A stretch of DNA of 64,000 bases from Nonomuraea sp. SYSU D8015. GTDB taxonomy: Bacteria > Actinomycetota > Actinomycetes > Streptosporangiales > Streptosporangiaceae. The stretch covers positions 62,001 to 126,000 of the forward strand of contig NZ_VJYI01000011.1 of assembly GCF_008065375.1 (NCBI RefSeq), written 5' to 3'. This document shows, piece by piece, positions 25,866-34,481 of the stretch (the stretch's first letter is position 1; each line of letters opens with the position of its first letter). The notes below the pieces were generated by a model. The model ran no database searches, was not told where the DNA came from, and saw only the letters and a list, made by a program, of their open reading frames with translations. Both the position numbers and the translations under genes were made by a program.

Positions 25866-26798
25866 GTGATCTCCTACCGCCCTACCGTCCCCGCCGACCT
25901 TGACCGCGTGACCGCGTGGATCGTGACCGAGCCCGTCGGTTGGATCCCCGCCGACCGTTACCTCGCAGATCTGGCCGAGGACATGTACCGGCCGGAATGG
26001 ACGTGGATCGCCGAGGTCGGCGACCGGGTCGTGGGACGGGCGCTGTGGTGGGGGCCAAGGGACAGCGCGCACCCGGTCGCGCTCGACTGCCTCGACGTGG
26101 ATTCCGCCATGGGGGACCGCGCCGCCATCGCAGCCGAGCTGATCAGGGCCGCGCTGGCCGGATTCCCGCAGACGGTGCAGTACGGGATCAAGGCGGCCGG
26201 CGGCTGGCGCGACGATCCGGCCACCTCGATGGCGGTGGAATGGCGGCGGGCGGCAGCACACGCAGCGGGCCTCACCCGGGAGGTGGAGCGGCTGCAGTTC
26301 GAGTGGGCACCCGCCGACGGGGTGCCCCCGGCGGCCGGCGTGTTGCGGTTCGCCGAGGCGTCCGACGAGGAGTTCCTGGCGGTATTCAGGAGGATCGCCG
26401 AGGGCAGCCTGGACGCCCAGACCCGTGCGAACCTGGCGGCCAAGGGCGTGGACGTGACCGCGCGCGAAGAGATGGACTTCTATCTCGGGGCTCCGGGCAA
26501 ACGGGAGTGGTGGCGGATCGCCTATACGCACGAGGGCGCGGTGGCGGGCATGGCGATCCCCTCGGCGACGCCGTACAACGTGAACGTCGGGTATCTCGGG
26601 GTGGTCCCGGAGTTCCGGGGGCGCGGCTACGTGGACGAGGTGCTCGCCGAAATCACCCGCATCCATGCGGCCAATGGAGCGCTACGCGTCACCGCCACCA
26701 CCGACGTGGGCAACGCGCCGATGGCGGCCGCGTTCCGGCGCGCCGGATACCGCACCACGGAGATCCGGATCAACCTCTCCAACGACCTCCGGCCCTAA
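25866..26798 (+). CDS. GNAT-family N-acetyltransferase (tandem)
   Basis: 310 residues. A weak N-terminal GNAT-like half (SYRPTVPADLDRVTAWI) is followed by a clear C-terminal GNAT domain. Motif A reads VGYLGVVPEFRGRGYVDEVLAEITRI (Q/R-x-x-G-x-G/A acetyl-CoA loop) and motif B is around VTATTDVGNAPMAAAFRRAGYRTTE. The substrate is unknown. GTG start with no ribosome site; TAGTTT seven bases upstream suggests a leaderless mRNA. Its 3' end abuts a transposase fossil. Confidence 0.85.
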   Translation: MISYRPTVPADLDRVTAWIVTEPVGWIPADRYLADLAEDMYRPEWTWIAEVGDRVVGRALWWGPRDSAHPVALDCLDVDSAMGDRAAIAAELIRAALAGFPQTVQYGIKAAGGWRDDPATSMAVEWRRAAAHAAGLTREVERLQFEWAPADGVPPAAGVLRFAEASDEEFLAVFRRIAEGSLDAQTRANLAAKGVDVTAREEMDFYLGAPGKREWWRIAYTHEGAVAGMAIPSATPYNVNVGYLGVVPEFRGRGYVDEVLAEITRIHAANGALRVTATTDVGNAPMAAAFRRAGYRTTEIRINLSNDLRP

Positions 26799-26799
26799 G

Positions 26800-27140
26800 A
26801 GCTGCTTCTTAGCTCGGGTGCGGAGCCAGATCACCAGGTCCGCCAGGGTGACGGTGCCGGGAAGACGTAGGCGCGTCTGTCATGTCGCGTGGCCACGGCC
26901 CGGAAGTTCTTCAGCCGGTTGATCGCCCGTCCGCCGTATTGCGCTGCTTGTAGCGTTCGGTGTCGAAGCCGGTGGGCCGTCCCTCGGTCCAGCCGCGCCG
27001 GCGACGGTTGGCGCGTTGATCGTGTGGTTCGGGGAGGCTCGTGTACACGCACAACTTCGACCCGGTGACTGCCCGCGCGGGCCGCACGCTCCAGGGCGGT
27101 ATGGCCGATGGAAGTATTCGTCGATTGCGCAAGTCATGAA
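26800..27140 (-). pseudogene. IS5-family transposase C-terminal fossil
   Basis: Read on the minus strand in three frames, the fragment matches the end of DDE IS5-type transposases: DQRANRRRRGWTEGRPTGFD.ERYKQRNT, then (after one lost base) RAINRLKNFRAVATRHDRRAYVF, then (after a second lost base) TVTLADLVIWLRTRAKKQL. The glutamate of the catalytic triad would be in the YKQRN(T)xER block, exactly where the first frameshift falls. No inverted repeats were recognised. Confidence 0.8.
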
Positions 27141-27148
27141 CGACGCCC

Positions 27149-28351
27149 GTGCGCTACCCCGTGAACTCCGTCGATCCTTGGAGGGTTGAAGGGCTGACCA
27201 CGGTGGTCCTGGAGCCGTTGGACTTCACGACAGTGGTACTGCTGGCGGCGGGCGGGACGCGGCCGGTCTCGGCCGATGGGTTTGCGTGGCACGGTCATGA
27301 GGCGGTGACCGGGCAGAGCCTCGTACTCGACTGCTGGGCGGCGCGATCCCGGCCGCCCGCCTCCGACTGGTTCAGGCCCGGCTGGTTCGAGCGAGCCGAG
27401 TCCTACATCGACGGGGAGATAAAGGCTGCCGGTCGGGTGCGGCTCGGTCCCAGCCGCCAAATCAAGCACTGGAGCATGTCCGCCGTGCTCCGCACGCCGA
27501 CTGACCGGGGTGACGTGTACCTGAAGGCGGTCCTGCCGAGGCTGGCTCGCGAACCGGACATCACTCGGTACCTGGCGTCGTTGCGCATCGCGCCGTTCGC
27601 CACCATCACCGCGATGTCACCTGGTGACCGCTGGTGGCTCGCCGAGGACTTTGGCGGTGTGGACGGCTGGGTGGTCTCCAAAGAGCAGCGTCGCGCATGC
27701 CTGACACAGCTGGTCATGGTACAGAAGGAGACCATTCACCGCGGGGACGAGCTGATCGCCGCGGGGTGTGTCCCGCTCACCCCGACCTCGATAGCCGACG
27801 GCGTGCGGTCGACCATGGCCCGCGACGACATCTGGCGGGCGCCCAAGCTTCCGAAGAACCTGGGCCGGGCGCTGACCGACGAGGAGGCCGACCGGCTGCA
27901 GGCACTGACGCCGTATCTGGTCGAGTGCGACGAGCGCCTGGACGAGGCGGCCATCCCGGCGACGATCGTCCACCGCGATTTCCACCCGGGCAATGTGGTC
28001 GTGCGCGACGACGAAATCCTGTTGCACGACTGGAGCTTCGCCACCGTCACGAACCCGTTGTTCGATCTGGCCTCATGGCTGCACGACGCGTCCGAGCCGG
28101 ACGCCGCGGCCTACCTCGACGCCTGCTTCGCCGCCTGGGCCGACACCGTCGCTCCGGAGCGGATGCGGGGCGCATGGCGCGTGGCTAAGCCGCTCGCCGC
28201 CGTGGTGGAGATGATGAAGCTGATCGAACTGGCCGACATCGTCGGACCGGACCACGACTTCAACTGGCTACCGATGACCTACGGTTGGGCCCGGCGGCTG
28301 CTGAACGCGGCCACCGACCCCCACCTGACCATCAACGGTTGGCGAAAGTAG
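27149..28351 (+). CDS. Aminoglycoside-phosphotransferase-like (APH) kinase family protein
   Basis: 400 residues. The C-terminal half has the APH/choline-kinase catalytic loop HRDFHPGNVVV (Asp catalytic, Asn Mg-binding) and the DFG-equivalent LLHDWSFA. The N-terminal lobe has SAVLRTPTDRGDVYLKAV with the nucleotide-binding Lys. An extra N-terminal 100 residues have no recognised domain. The family phosphorylates small hydroxyl substrates or drugs; resistance is only a possibility. GTG start without a strong ribosome site. It stands directly after the IS5 fossil. Confidence 0.85.
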   Translation: MRYPVNSVDPWRVEGLTTVVLEPLDFTTVVLLAAGGTRPVSADGFAWHGHEAVTGQSLVLDCWAARSRPPASDWFRPGWFERAESYIDGEIKAAGRVRLGPSRQIKHWSMSAVLRTPTDRGDVYLKAVLPRLAREPDITRYLASLRIAPFATITAMSPGDRWWLAEDFGGVDGWVVSKEQRRACLTQLVMVQKETIHRGDELIAAGCVPLTPTSIADGVRSTMARDDIWRAPKLPKNLGRALTDEEADRLQALTPYLVECDERLDEAAIPATIVHRDFHPGNVVVRDDEILLHDWSFATVTNPLFDLASWLHDASEPDAAAYLDACFAAWADTVAPERMRGAWRVAKPLAAVVEMMKLIELADIVGPDHDFNWLPMTYGWARRLLNAATDPHLTINGWRK

Positions 28352-28354
28352 GGC

Positions 28355-28549
28355 TCATCGGCCGCGTTCGAGGGCCACTCGAGGCCCGGCGCGTAAGGTG
28401 CGCCGGACGGTGACTCCGGTCTCTGCGAGGAGATCGCACCACTGCCGTAGGTGCCGAGCCGTGGGTGGCGGCGTCCCTGGTTCCAGGTGCTCACCGAGCA
28501 GTGACGCGGGCGCCACTTCGTCCAGCATCGCGCACGGGCGTACGGCCAC
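28355..28549 (-). CDS. Hypothetical protein fragment (64 aa)
   Basis: GTG at 28549 preceded by GGAAGG. The product (DEVAPASLLGEHLEPG...LRQWCDLLAETGVTVRRTL) looks like coding sequence, and the frame continues upstream to the DHFR-like stop. It may be the tail of a lost gene. No family recognised. Confidence 0.35.
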   Translation of the reverse strand: MAVRPCAMLDEVAPASLLGEHLEPGTPPPTARHLRQWCDLLAETGVTVRRTLRAGPRVALERGR

Positions 28550-28593
28550 TGGGCCTTCCGTGGGTGCGCCCGCGCGGGTCCGCTCCTGGTCGG

Positions 28594-29148
28594 TCAGGGT
28601 CGTACGTAGCGCCGGAACATGGTTCCTGAGGCGAAGGAACGGTGCTCGACCAGGCGCAACCGCAGTTTTTCTCTCACGGGCAGGTACGGCTTGCCGCCCC
28701 CGACGATCACGGGGAATGCGTACACCCAGAACTCGTCGATCAGGTCCAGCAGAGAGGCGGCCAGCTCGGGGCCGCCGAGCTGGAGGGTGCCGTCGATCTC
28801 CTGCTTGAGGCGCGTCACCACGGACACGGCGTCCTTGCGACGGACGATCGTGAGCCCTTCGGGGACGGTCTGGAGGGTGTCGGAGAAGACGTACCGCGGC
28901 GTCTCCTTGTAGAACTGGGCGAACTCCCGCTCGACGGCCGGGGCGCCTTCCTTGCCCAGGTCCTGCGTCCAGGGCTTTTCCATCGCCTCATACAGCCGCC
29001 GCCCGAACAGGAACGCCGCGGTCCGGCGGACATGGTCGTTCGCCGCCTGATGAAAGTCCTCGTCCGAGTCCAGAAAGTCCATGCCACCGTCGGGATCCTC
29101 GATGTAGCCGTCGATCGAGGTGTTCATCCAGTAGATGACCTTGCCCAT
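28594..29148 (-). CDS. Dihydrofolate reductase family protein
   Basis: 184 residues of the RibD-C/DHFR-like family, of a different subgroup from 4676-5233. It starts KVIYWMNTSIDGYIEDPDGGMDF, has the central FLFGRRLYEAMEKPW, and ends ELAASLLDLIDEFWVYAFPVIVGGGKPYL, the NADPH-binding end. A small NADPH-dependent reductase of unknown substrate. ATG preceded by AAGGAGGGTTTC, an excellent ribosome site. Its promoter lies in the truncated end of the recombinase pseudogene. Confidence 0.88.
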   Translation of the reverse strand: MGKVIYWMNTSIDGYIEDPDGGMDFLDSDEDFHQAANDHVRRTAAFLFGRRLYEAMEKPWTQDLGKEGAPAVEREFAQFYKETPRYVFSDTLQTVPEGLTIVRRKDAVSVVTRLKQEIDGTLQLGGPELAASLLDLIDEFWVYAFPVIVGGGKPYLPVREKLRLRLVEHRSFASGTMFRRYVRP

Positions 29149-29229
29149 GAAACCCTCCTTGGTCGTGGCGGTGGTCCAGAGTGGAGACCCGATGGAGCTC
29201 CGGAACTCATCGCAGGCAGAGCGGCCAAA

Positions 29230-29747
29230 CGGCGCTTTTCTGAATGGACTGGAGGCCCCGTGCAGCAGGGAGACAATGCCCAGCAATTCCTCGTGCGGGT
29301 GGACGGCTGGGCCGCTGGCCCACCTTCGGAAGAGGCGTCGCTGCTGGTCGAGGGTGAGGGTCTGGCCGATGAAGCCCGTGCGTGCCTTCGCCGACAGTCC
29401 GCTGGTGGGGCTTCGCGCAGATAGCCCGGGCGTCCGCAGCGTGGGCACGGCTGCTGAGCCGCCCGCTGGCACGGCTGCTGAGCCGCCCGCCGGCGCGCCT
29501 CGCGGGCGCAGTCCCGGCACAGTGTCGCATCCGGTGAGCGGACCGGATGCCCGCACGCGGTGCATCCGCGTGAGCATGTGATGCACCGGCCGGTGTCGGC
29601 CTGCAGCACCCGTTGTCTCCCGCAGGCCGGGCAGGACGCCTTGGCGGCTGCCTGCTTGAGCCGGTTCAAGCAGCGCCAGCATTGCTGGCGGCCGATGATG
29701 CCGACCGCGCCGCCGCAGTCCACACCGTCGCGTTGCCGTTTCCCCAT
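29230..29747 (-). pseudogene. Zinc-ribbon tyrosine recombinase, internally deleted, frameshifted and truncated
   Basis: Begins intact (MGKRQRDGVDCGG..., ATG 29747 after AAGGAGGGCGGCG) with successive CxxC zinc-ribbon pairs (CWRC, CPAC, CITC, CTACG, CRDC, CPRCG), as in actinobacterial zinc-ribbon integrases of about 600 residues. After GRPGYLRE the frame changes and the sequence jumps to the catalytic-domain entrance (FIGQTLTLDQQRRLFRRW, VHPHEELLGIVSLLHGASS). It then stops; the catalytic R-H-R-Y part is gone. Confidence 0.75.
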
Positions 29748-29766
29748 CGCCGCCCTCCTTATTCGG

Positions 29767-30078
29767 TCACAGCGGGGGCATGGACCGGCCACCGCTGGAG
29801 GCGGCCTTGGGCTCGGCCGTCGGCTGCGGCGGCCGGACGCGCCGCTCGACGGGGGTGGTGTCCACCTCGAACAGGTCGTTGGGAGTGAACGCCAGCGCAG
29901 TGCACGACGCGGCCAGGGTGGACAGCTTCACCTGCGTGGGTTCCTTGTTCAGCAGCGCCGAGACCGAGGCCGCCGACAGCTCCGGCCCGACCTTGTCGGC
30001 CGGCAGCCGCCGCAACTGGGCACCGGTCCACACCTCCCGCAGCGCGGCGGCCATCCGCAGTTTCCATGGGAACTTCAC
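29767..30078 (-). CDS. XRE/Cro-type regulator associated with recombinase genes
   Basis: 103 residues with an N-terminal helix-turn-helix (KLRMAAALREVWTGAQLRRLPADKVGPELSAASVSALLNKEP), then NDLFEVDTTPVERRV and a Pro/Ala tail. GTG 30078 overlaps the stop of the integrase fragment (GTGA). It appears intact although both flanking recombinase genes are dead. Such proteins sit between paired integrases in actinobacterial elements and probably regulate them. Confidence 0.75.
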   Translation of the reverse strand: MKFPWKLRMAAALREVWTGAQLRRLPADKVGPELSAASVSALLNKEPTQVKLSTLAASCTALAFTPNDLFEVDTTPVERRVRPPQPTAEPKAASSGGRSMPPL

Positions 30079-30420
30079 GCTGTCGGCTCCCCTTTCCCGG
30101 TCAACTCGCCCAGGATGCTGGTCACCCCCCGGCGATAGGCGTCTTCGATGAAGGTGGCCGACGGCCGGACATAGCGCATCGTCGAGCTCACCGTCCAGTG
30201 CCCGAGCAACTGCTGAATGGCCACCAGGTCCACGCCGCGCTCGTCGTTGTGAGTGGCGCACGCCCAGCGCAGCGCATGCGGGCTGAACCACTCGGTCTGC
30301 GGCCGGCCCTCCAACTGCATGAGGTAGCGCAGCCGATTACGGGCAGCGCCCCGCCCGACTCATCGGCGAACAACACCGGCGAGTCGGGGAAGCGGCCGCG
30401 CGTGGCAACATCATCGAGAC
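30075..30420 (-). pseudogene. Tyrosine integrase C-terminal fragment, frameshifted
   Basis: The visible end has the catalytic HxxR (SPHALRWACATHNDERGVDLV), GHW (AIQQLLGHWTVSSTMRYV) and the nucleophile region YVRPS. A frameshift near 30345 separates the preceding block SPVLFADESGGALPV from NRLRYLMQLEG. Everything upstream of about 30420 is missing. Its stop overlaps the XRE gene, as in intact elements. Confidence 0.78.
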
Positions 30421-30503
30421 CGGCACCGAGTTGTCAGCGGCACTACCAGCCAACTCATCCTGCGAGCTTTGGGCGGGCCGACTTGTACCAGTCTGCGGCG
30501 GGG

Positions 30504-31250
30504 TCAGGTTACGAGTAGGCGAAGGCCGAGCTCCGCTGCGTCGAGAGCGATGAGGTCGCGGTTGCGTTCGGCCCACCGGCCTGAGTCAAGGTCATCACGG
30601 AGGTTGCGCACAACCCGCTGCTCGGCCTCCGGCCCGACTTTGGCCCACACCGACACTCCACGACGTACACGATCATCCAGGTACGCCTCGGGCCTGCGCC
30701 AGTAGGCCTCGAAGAAGCCGTCAGCGCAGTCCCAGGGAATGAGCACCGGCTCCGTGCGGGCTCCGATCGCGTCGGCCAGCTCGGTCAGCGAAGGCCAGCC
30801 GACCAGGAGGTCAGCGACCTCAGGCAGGTAGTCGCGAGTGAGCCAGAACCGATGACGCCATCCGGTGTCACTGCCCTCGAACGTGAACACCACCACGCGG
30901 CGAGCCACGCGCCGCATCTCGCGCAGCCCGGCGATCGGGTCCTGCCAGTGATGAATGGTGCTGACAGCCATCGCGGCGTCGAAGGACTGGTCCTCGAACG
31001 GGAGGCTCTCCGCGCTGGCAGCCACGCATGGCGCTGCGCCTGCGGGGCGCTTCGCCCGCATGACCGCCGACGGTTCCACCGCGGTGACGTCGCGGTCCGG
31101 GGGCTCGTAGGAGCCGGTGCCGGCCCCGACATTCAAGACCGTCCGCGCACCGCCGAGCGCAGCCCAGATCCTCGCGGCGATCCGCGGCTCGGTGCGCCGC
31201 GTCACGGCGTAAGTGGCTCCGATGGTGTCGTACAACTGCGCGCCGGACAT
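30504..31250 (-). CDS. Class I SAM-dependent methyltransferase
   Basis: 248 residues. Motif I VLNVGAGTGSYEP, acidic loop end VTAVEPS, motif II region SLPFEDQSFDAAMAVSTIHHW and motif III LREMRRVARRVVVFTF are those of UbiE/Methyltransf_11 enzymes. The C-terminal half (LPEVADLL...ALDAAELGLRLLVT) would shape the acceptor site. The acceptor is unknown. ATG 31250 is preceded by AGGGAGGCGGCGAC. Isolated gene next to a degenerate integrase. Confidence 0.9.
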   Translation of the reverse strand: MSGAQLYDTIGATYAVTRRTEPRIAARIWAALGGARTVLNVGAGTGSYEPPDRDVTAVEPSAVMRAKRPAGAAPCVAASAESLPFEDQSFDAAMAVSTIHHWQDPIAGLREMRRVARRVVVFTFEGSDTGWRHRFWLTRDYLPEVADLLVGWPSLTELADAIGARTEPVLIPWDCADGFFEAYWRRPEAYLDDRVRRGVSVWAKVGPEAEQRVVRNLRDDLDSGRWAERNRDLIALDAAELGLRLLVT

Positions 31251-31635
31251 GTCGCCGCCTCCCTGACTGGGGCCATTCCCACGCCAGGCACGTGGGCTGG
31301 CGTCGCCGCGCTGGATCCTCGGTGCTCTTGCCTCGACGCTGTGATGATTGCCGCTGCCCGTCCCGGGGTCAAGATCATTCGTCTTCGTCCTCGCCTGCCG
31401 GCGCTGCATTCTTGACCCGCTCATAGCAGCGGCGGACCAGGGCGTTGCGGCTTCGCCATCCCCCATCTCCAGACCACTCGCGCCCCTCCACGACAGCTCG
31501 CGAGGGTTCGGGGTCATCCAGGAGCGGCTCGCCCGGGCCGACGGTGTTCAGGACAGAACGTCGGAATCCATGCCGTTCACACAGCGCCGGCCCGGGACGT
31601 GGACGAACTGGTCGAGCTGCCGTCGAAGTCCGCCC
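31251..31635. other. Intergenic, nothing recognised
   Basis: A 385-bp stretch between the ABC-F stop and the methyltransferase start (both minus). Short open frames on both strands lack ribosome sites and similarity to known families. It must hold the methyltransferase promoter. Confidence 0.5.
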
Positions 31636-33258
31636 TCAGAGCTGGAGCCGCGGCCAGGACGCCGTGTCACGCAGTAACTGCCTGTCGTGGGTGGCCAGCA
31701 CCACCGCGGCCCCTGTGGTGGTCAGCGCCTGGGTCAGCTCCTCCACCAGGGCCATCGACAGGTGGTTGGTCGGCTCGTCGAGCAGCACGACCTGCGGTTG
31801 TGTGGCCAACAGGACCGCCAGGTCGAGCCGCCGTCGCTGGCCGATCGACAGCTCGGTGACCGGCCGGTGAGCGGCCTCGGACGGCAGCAGCCCGAGCCGG
31901 CCGAGCCCGATCGTGTCGGACTCGGCCAGCCGTCCTGAGCTGACGAGCCGGCCCACTACGGCGTCGTAGACCTCGAAGGCCCGCCGCCGCGACGGCGCAG
32001 GCGATTCCTGTGCGAGCAGCCCGACGCGCACGCCCCGATTCCGCTGTACGGATCCGGAGTCGGGGGTGAGCGTGCCCGCGAGCACGTGGAGCAGGCTCGA
32101 CTTGCCGCACCCGTTGGGCCCGGTGACCGCGAGGCGGTCGCCTGCCCGCAGGAGCACCGACTGGGGCGTGTCGAGCCTGCCGTGCACCAGCACGTCGTCG
32201 GCCCGCAGCAGCGTGACTCCCGGTGGCGCGTCCAGGGGTGGCATCTGGAACCGCAACGGCGGCTCGGGCACGTCGACGATGTGCGCCTCCAGCGCCTCCT
32301 GCCGCCTGTGCACCGCCCGGACCAGCGCCGGCGCGCGGGTGGCGCGGGTGTGCTTGCCGGTGCCCTTCTCCGGCCGCCACCCGGTGGACAGCCGGTTCTG
32401 GGCCTCCGACAGGTCCTGGGCGAGACGCTGTCGTTGCAGCTGCTGGTCCCGGTACGCGGTCTCCCAGCGTTCCCGTTCGGCGCGTCGCCCCTCGTGGTAG
32501 CCGGCGTATCCGCCCCCGTAGGTGCGGGGACGGCCGTCACTGGTCGGATCGAGGTCCAGCACCGTGGTGACCACGTCGGACAGCAGCGCCCGGTCGTGGC
32601 TGACCAGCACCACGCCGCCTGGATGCGCGCGCAGCCTGGCGGTCAGGTGATCGAGGCCGTCGGCGTCGAGATGGTTGGTGGGCTCGTCCAGCAGGAGCAG
32701 GTCGTGCCCGGCGCCCAGCAGGCAGGCCAGCCTGATCCGATAACGCTGGCCGACGGAAAGCCCGGCCAGCGGCCGGGAGCGGTCGCTCACCGCGCCGAGG
32801 GCGGCGAGAGAGATGTCGACCCGGCGGTCGGCGTCCCACGCGCCGATGGACTCCGCGCCCGCGAGCGCGTCGGCATAGGCCTGCTCGGCACCGGGCCGTT
32901 CCTCGGCCAGGGCGATGGTGGCCGACTCGAACGCGCTCAGCGCCGCGCGCACGTGGACGAGTTCGTCGTCGATCAGGTCACCGACGGTACGGTCGTCGCC
33001 GTTCGGCATCTCCTGCTGGGCGACGCCGAGCGTGCCCGCGCGATGCACGGTGCCCGAGTCGGGCACCAGGGTGCCGGCGAGCACCTGCAGCAGCGTGGTC
33101 TTCCCGCGGCCGTTCTCGCCGACCACGCCCAGCCGGTCGCCGGGGGAAACGGTCACGTCCACGCCGGTCAGAACCGGCCGGCCGCCACGAGAGACATGGA
33201 GGTCGGTGGCGTTGAGATGAGCCCGCGCACGGGCCGGTAGAGCAATGAGGGGAGACAT
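31636..33258 (-). CDS. ABC-F family ATPase (ribosome-associated, possible antibiotic resistance type)
   Basis: 540 residues, two ABC domains and no membrane segment. NBD1: Walker A GENGRGKTT, signature LSVGQ, Walker B LLLLDEPTNHLDA. NBD2: Walker A GPNGCGKSS, signature LSIGQRRR, Walker B VVLLDEPTNHLS. A charged helical linker (GRRAERERWETAYRDQQLQRQRLAQDL) is the P-site tRNA interaction element. ABC-F proteins act on stalled or drug-bound ribosomes. ATG 33258 was chosen for CGGAGGAAGC just upstream; an upstream in-frame start lacks one. The leader contains a candidate short open frame and hairpin. Confidence 0.9.
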   Translation of the reverse strand: MSPLIALPARARAHLNATDLHVSRGGRPVLTGVDVTVSPGDRLGVVGENGRGKTTLLQVLAGTLVPDSGTVHRAGTLGVAQQEMPNGDDRTVGDLIDDELVHVRAALSAFESATIALAEERPGAEQAYADALAGAESIGAWDADRRVDISLAALGAVSDRSRPLAGLSVGQRYRIRLACLLGAGHDLLLLDEPTNHLDADGLDHLTARLRAHPGGVVLVSHDRALLSDVVTTVLDLDPTSDGRPRTYGGGYAGYHEGRRAERERWETAYRDQQLQRQRLAQDLSEAQNRLSTGWRPEKGTGKHTRATRAPALVRAVHRRQEALEAHIVDVPEPPLRFQMPPLDAPPGVTLLRADDVLVHGRLDTPQSVLLRAGDRLAVTGPNGCGKSSLLHVLAGTLTPDSGSVQRNRGVRVGLLAQESPAPSRRRAFEVYDAVVGRLVSSGRLAESDTIGLGRLGLLPSEAAHRPVTELSIGQRRRLDLAVLLATQPQVVLLDEPTNHLSMALVEELTQALTTTGAAVVLATHDRQLLRDTASWPRLQL

Positions 33259-33274
33259 GCTTCCTCCGAAGGCA

Positions 33275-33405
33275 GGCTCCCGCGCGCCTCGGCACAAACG
33301 GAGGCGGGGAACCTGAAGGGTGAGTGACGACAGCAGAGAGGCTCAGCCGCGCCCGTGGCAGGCGGCCGAACGTGTCGTCCTCAGAGGAAGTACAAATGCA
33401 CGCAC
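33275..33405 (-). promoter_or_regulatory. ABC-F leader: short open frame followed by a stable hairpin
   Basis: On the minus strand, GTG at 33405 opens 20 codons ending at 33343 (a nested GTG at 33401 gives a 6-codon frame ending at 33381). A hairpin follows (GGTTCCCCGCCTC, 33313-33301, with GAGGCGCGCGGGAGCC, 33290-33275), four bases before the TTCGGAGGAAGC ribosome site. TACAGT (33415-33410) could be a -10 giving a leaderless short frame. The layout fits ribosome-mediated attenuation. Confidence 0.45.
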
Positions 33406-33942
33406 CCACTGTATCCGATGTCTCACGGGCAACGTTCCGTATCCCGTCTCGGCACGACCGAAGCGCTGGGCTGCGCCGCTCCACGTCGTATGCGGCGGAG
33501 GCGTGTACGCCGGCCAGCCCGGTCACCGCGATCGCCGCACCGACGCGCGCCACGCAGGTGCGGCCGGCCCTGTGGCAGGATCCGCGCGCGAGGGCCACCA
33601 CGTTGCGCCGACTGTTCTTCCCACGGCGGGCCGGGCGCGGAGTGCGTCCCTCCTCCTCGTTGGCGCGCACGTGGCGGGGCGGGTCACCGGCCAGACCGAG
33701 GCGCTGCTCGAGCGCCGCAATCCGGCCCCGGCGGCTTCGTCTGGGAGGTGGCTCCCGCTGGAGTCCTCGCCGGCTCGTAGGTGGACTCGTGCGCCGCCCT
33801 CCTGGCAGCGCTCACCTGTGACCCCGAAAGCGTTTCTCTGCGTTGTCGTCGGCCATAGAGACCGCTACGGCCCCTGCTCCGCCTCGTGATGCACCGCTCT
33901 GGACGCCGCTCGCCACGGGAGGCGATCAGGGGACACCCTCCG
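33406..33942. other. Intergenic, nothing convincingly coding
   Basis: 537 bp between the ABC-F leader and trmO. A minus frame over about 33480-33720 reads partly protein-like (IAALEQRLGLAGDPP) but has no start signal or family match. Otherwise only the ABC-F promoter area is recognisable. Confidence 0.45.
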
Positions 33943-34344
33943 CTAGCGCGTTGCGTCCAGGACCGGTTTCACGTCGACGATCGGGGTGCCGTCGATGGCC
34001 TCGAGATCGGCTACCCGCACTCGAAGCCCGTCGATCGCGAGCACTCGAACGCGGTGCAGACCGATGGGATTGGGCCGGTCGGAGGAACGGGTACTGAAGA
34101 CACCGGTCAGCGGCTTGCGCAGATCATCGCGCGGATGTACGGCCAAAACGGATCGGTCGGCGAGGTGCAGCCATGTGAGGACGAACACCTCATCGCCAAC
34201 CGCGAGATCACGGATACCCTCGGCCATCGCGGGATCGAACGCCAGCCAAGCTTCGGGACTGCCCTCCACACCCTGCTTCGGAGCGCTCGCGCGATCCACC
34301 AAGGGCGACTCGACGACTCCGACTGGACGAATCTCGTACATCAT
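33943..34344 (-). CDS. trmO: tRNA (N6-threonylcarbamoyladenosine37-N6)-methyltransferase TrmO
   Basis: 133 residues of the VirR/TsaA-like UPF0066 family. Characteristic blocks are YEIRPVGVVESPLVD, LTWLHLADRSVLAVHPR, GVFSTRSSDRPNPIGLHRVRVLAIDG and AIDGTPIVDVKPVLD, the SAM and tRNA-binding barrel of TrmO. It N6-methylates t6A at position 37 of threonine tRNAs. It is shorter than E. coli TrmO (about 235), which has a C-terminal extension; short forms are common. ATG 34344 follows GGAGGAGTC and overlaps the stop of a 46-codon sigma-like open frame (ATGA). Confidence 0.9.
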   Translation of the reverse strand: MMYEIRPVGVVESPLVDRASAPKQGVEGSPEAWLAFDPAMAEGIRDLAVGDEVFVLTWLHLADRSVLAVHPRDDLRKPLTGVFSTRSSDRPNPIGLHRVRVLAIDGLRVRVADLEAIDGTPIVDVKPVLDATR

Positions 34345-34481
34345 GACTCCTCCATACCGTGGAGCAGGATCTCAGGTGTGCTCGGCCATAGCGCGGTTGC
34401 CTCGATCCGCTTGCCCAACCCCTCCTCGGCGGCGGCGGTCAGCAACGGGACGGCACCGATTCGTGCGAGGTAGTCCGTCAT
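34341..34481 (-). CDS. 46-aa peptide resembling sigma-70 region 1.2, coupled to trmO
   Basis: ATG 34481 opens TDYLARIGAVPLLTAAAEE followed by GLGKRIEAT. This closely follows the region 1.2 pattern of group 1/2 sigma factors (YLREIGRVPLLTAEEE.ELAKRIE). It ends with GMEES-TGA, and that stop overlaps the trmO ATG while its last codons supply trmO's ribosome site. Either a fossil of a sigma gene or a retained mini-protein. No strong ribosome site precedes it. Confidence 0.55.
   Translation of the reverse strand: MTDYLARIGAVPLLTAAAEEGLGKRIEATALWPSTPEILLHGMEES

Noticed and set aside
26880..27137. Independent small gene on the minus strand
   Set aside because: It is one of three frames of a frameshifted IS5-type transposase end.
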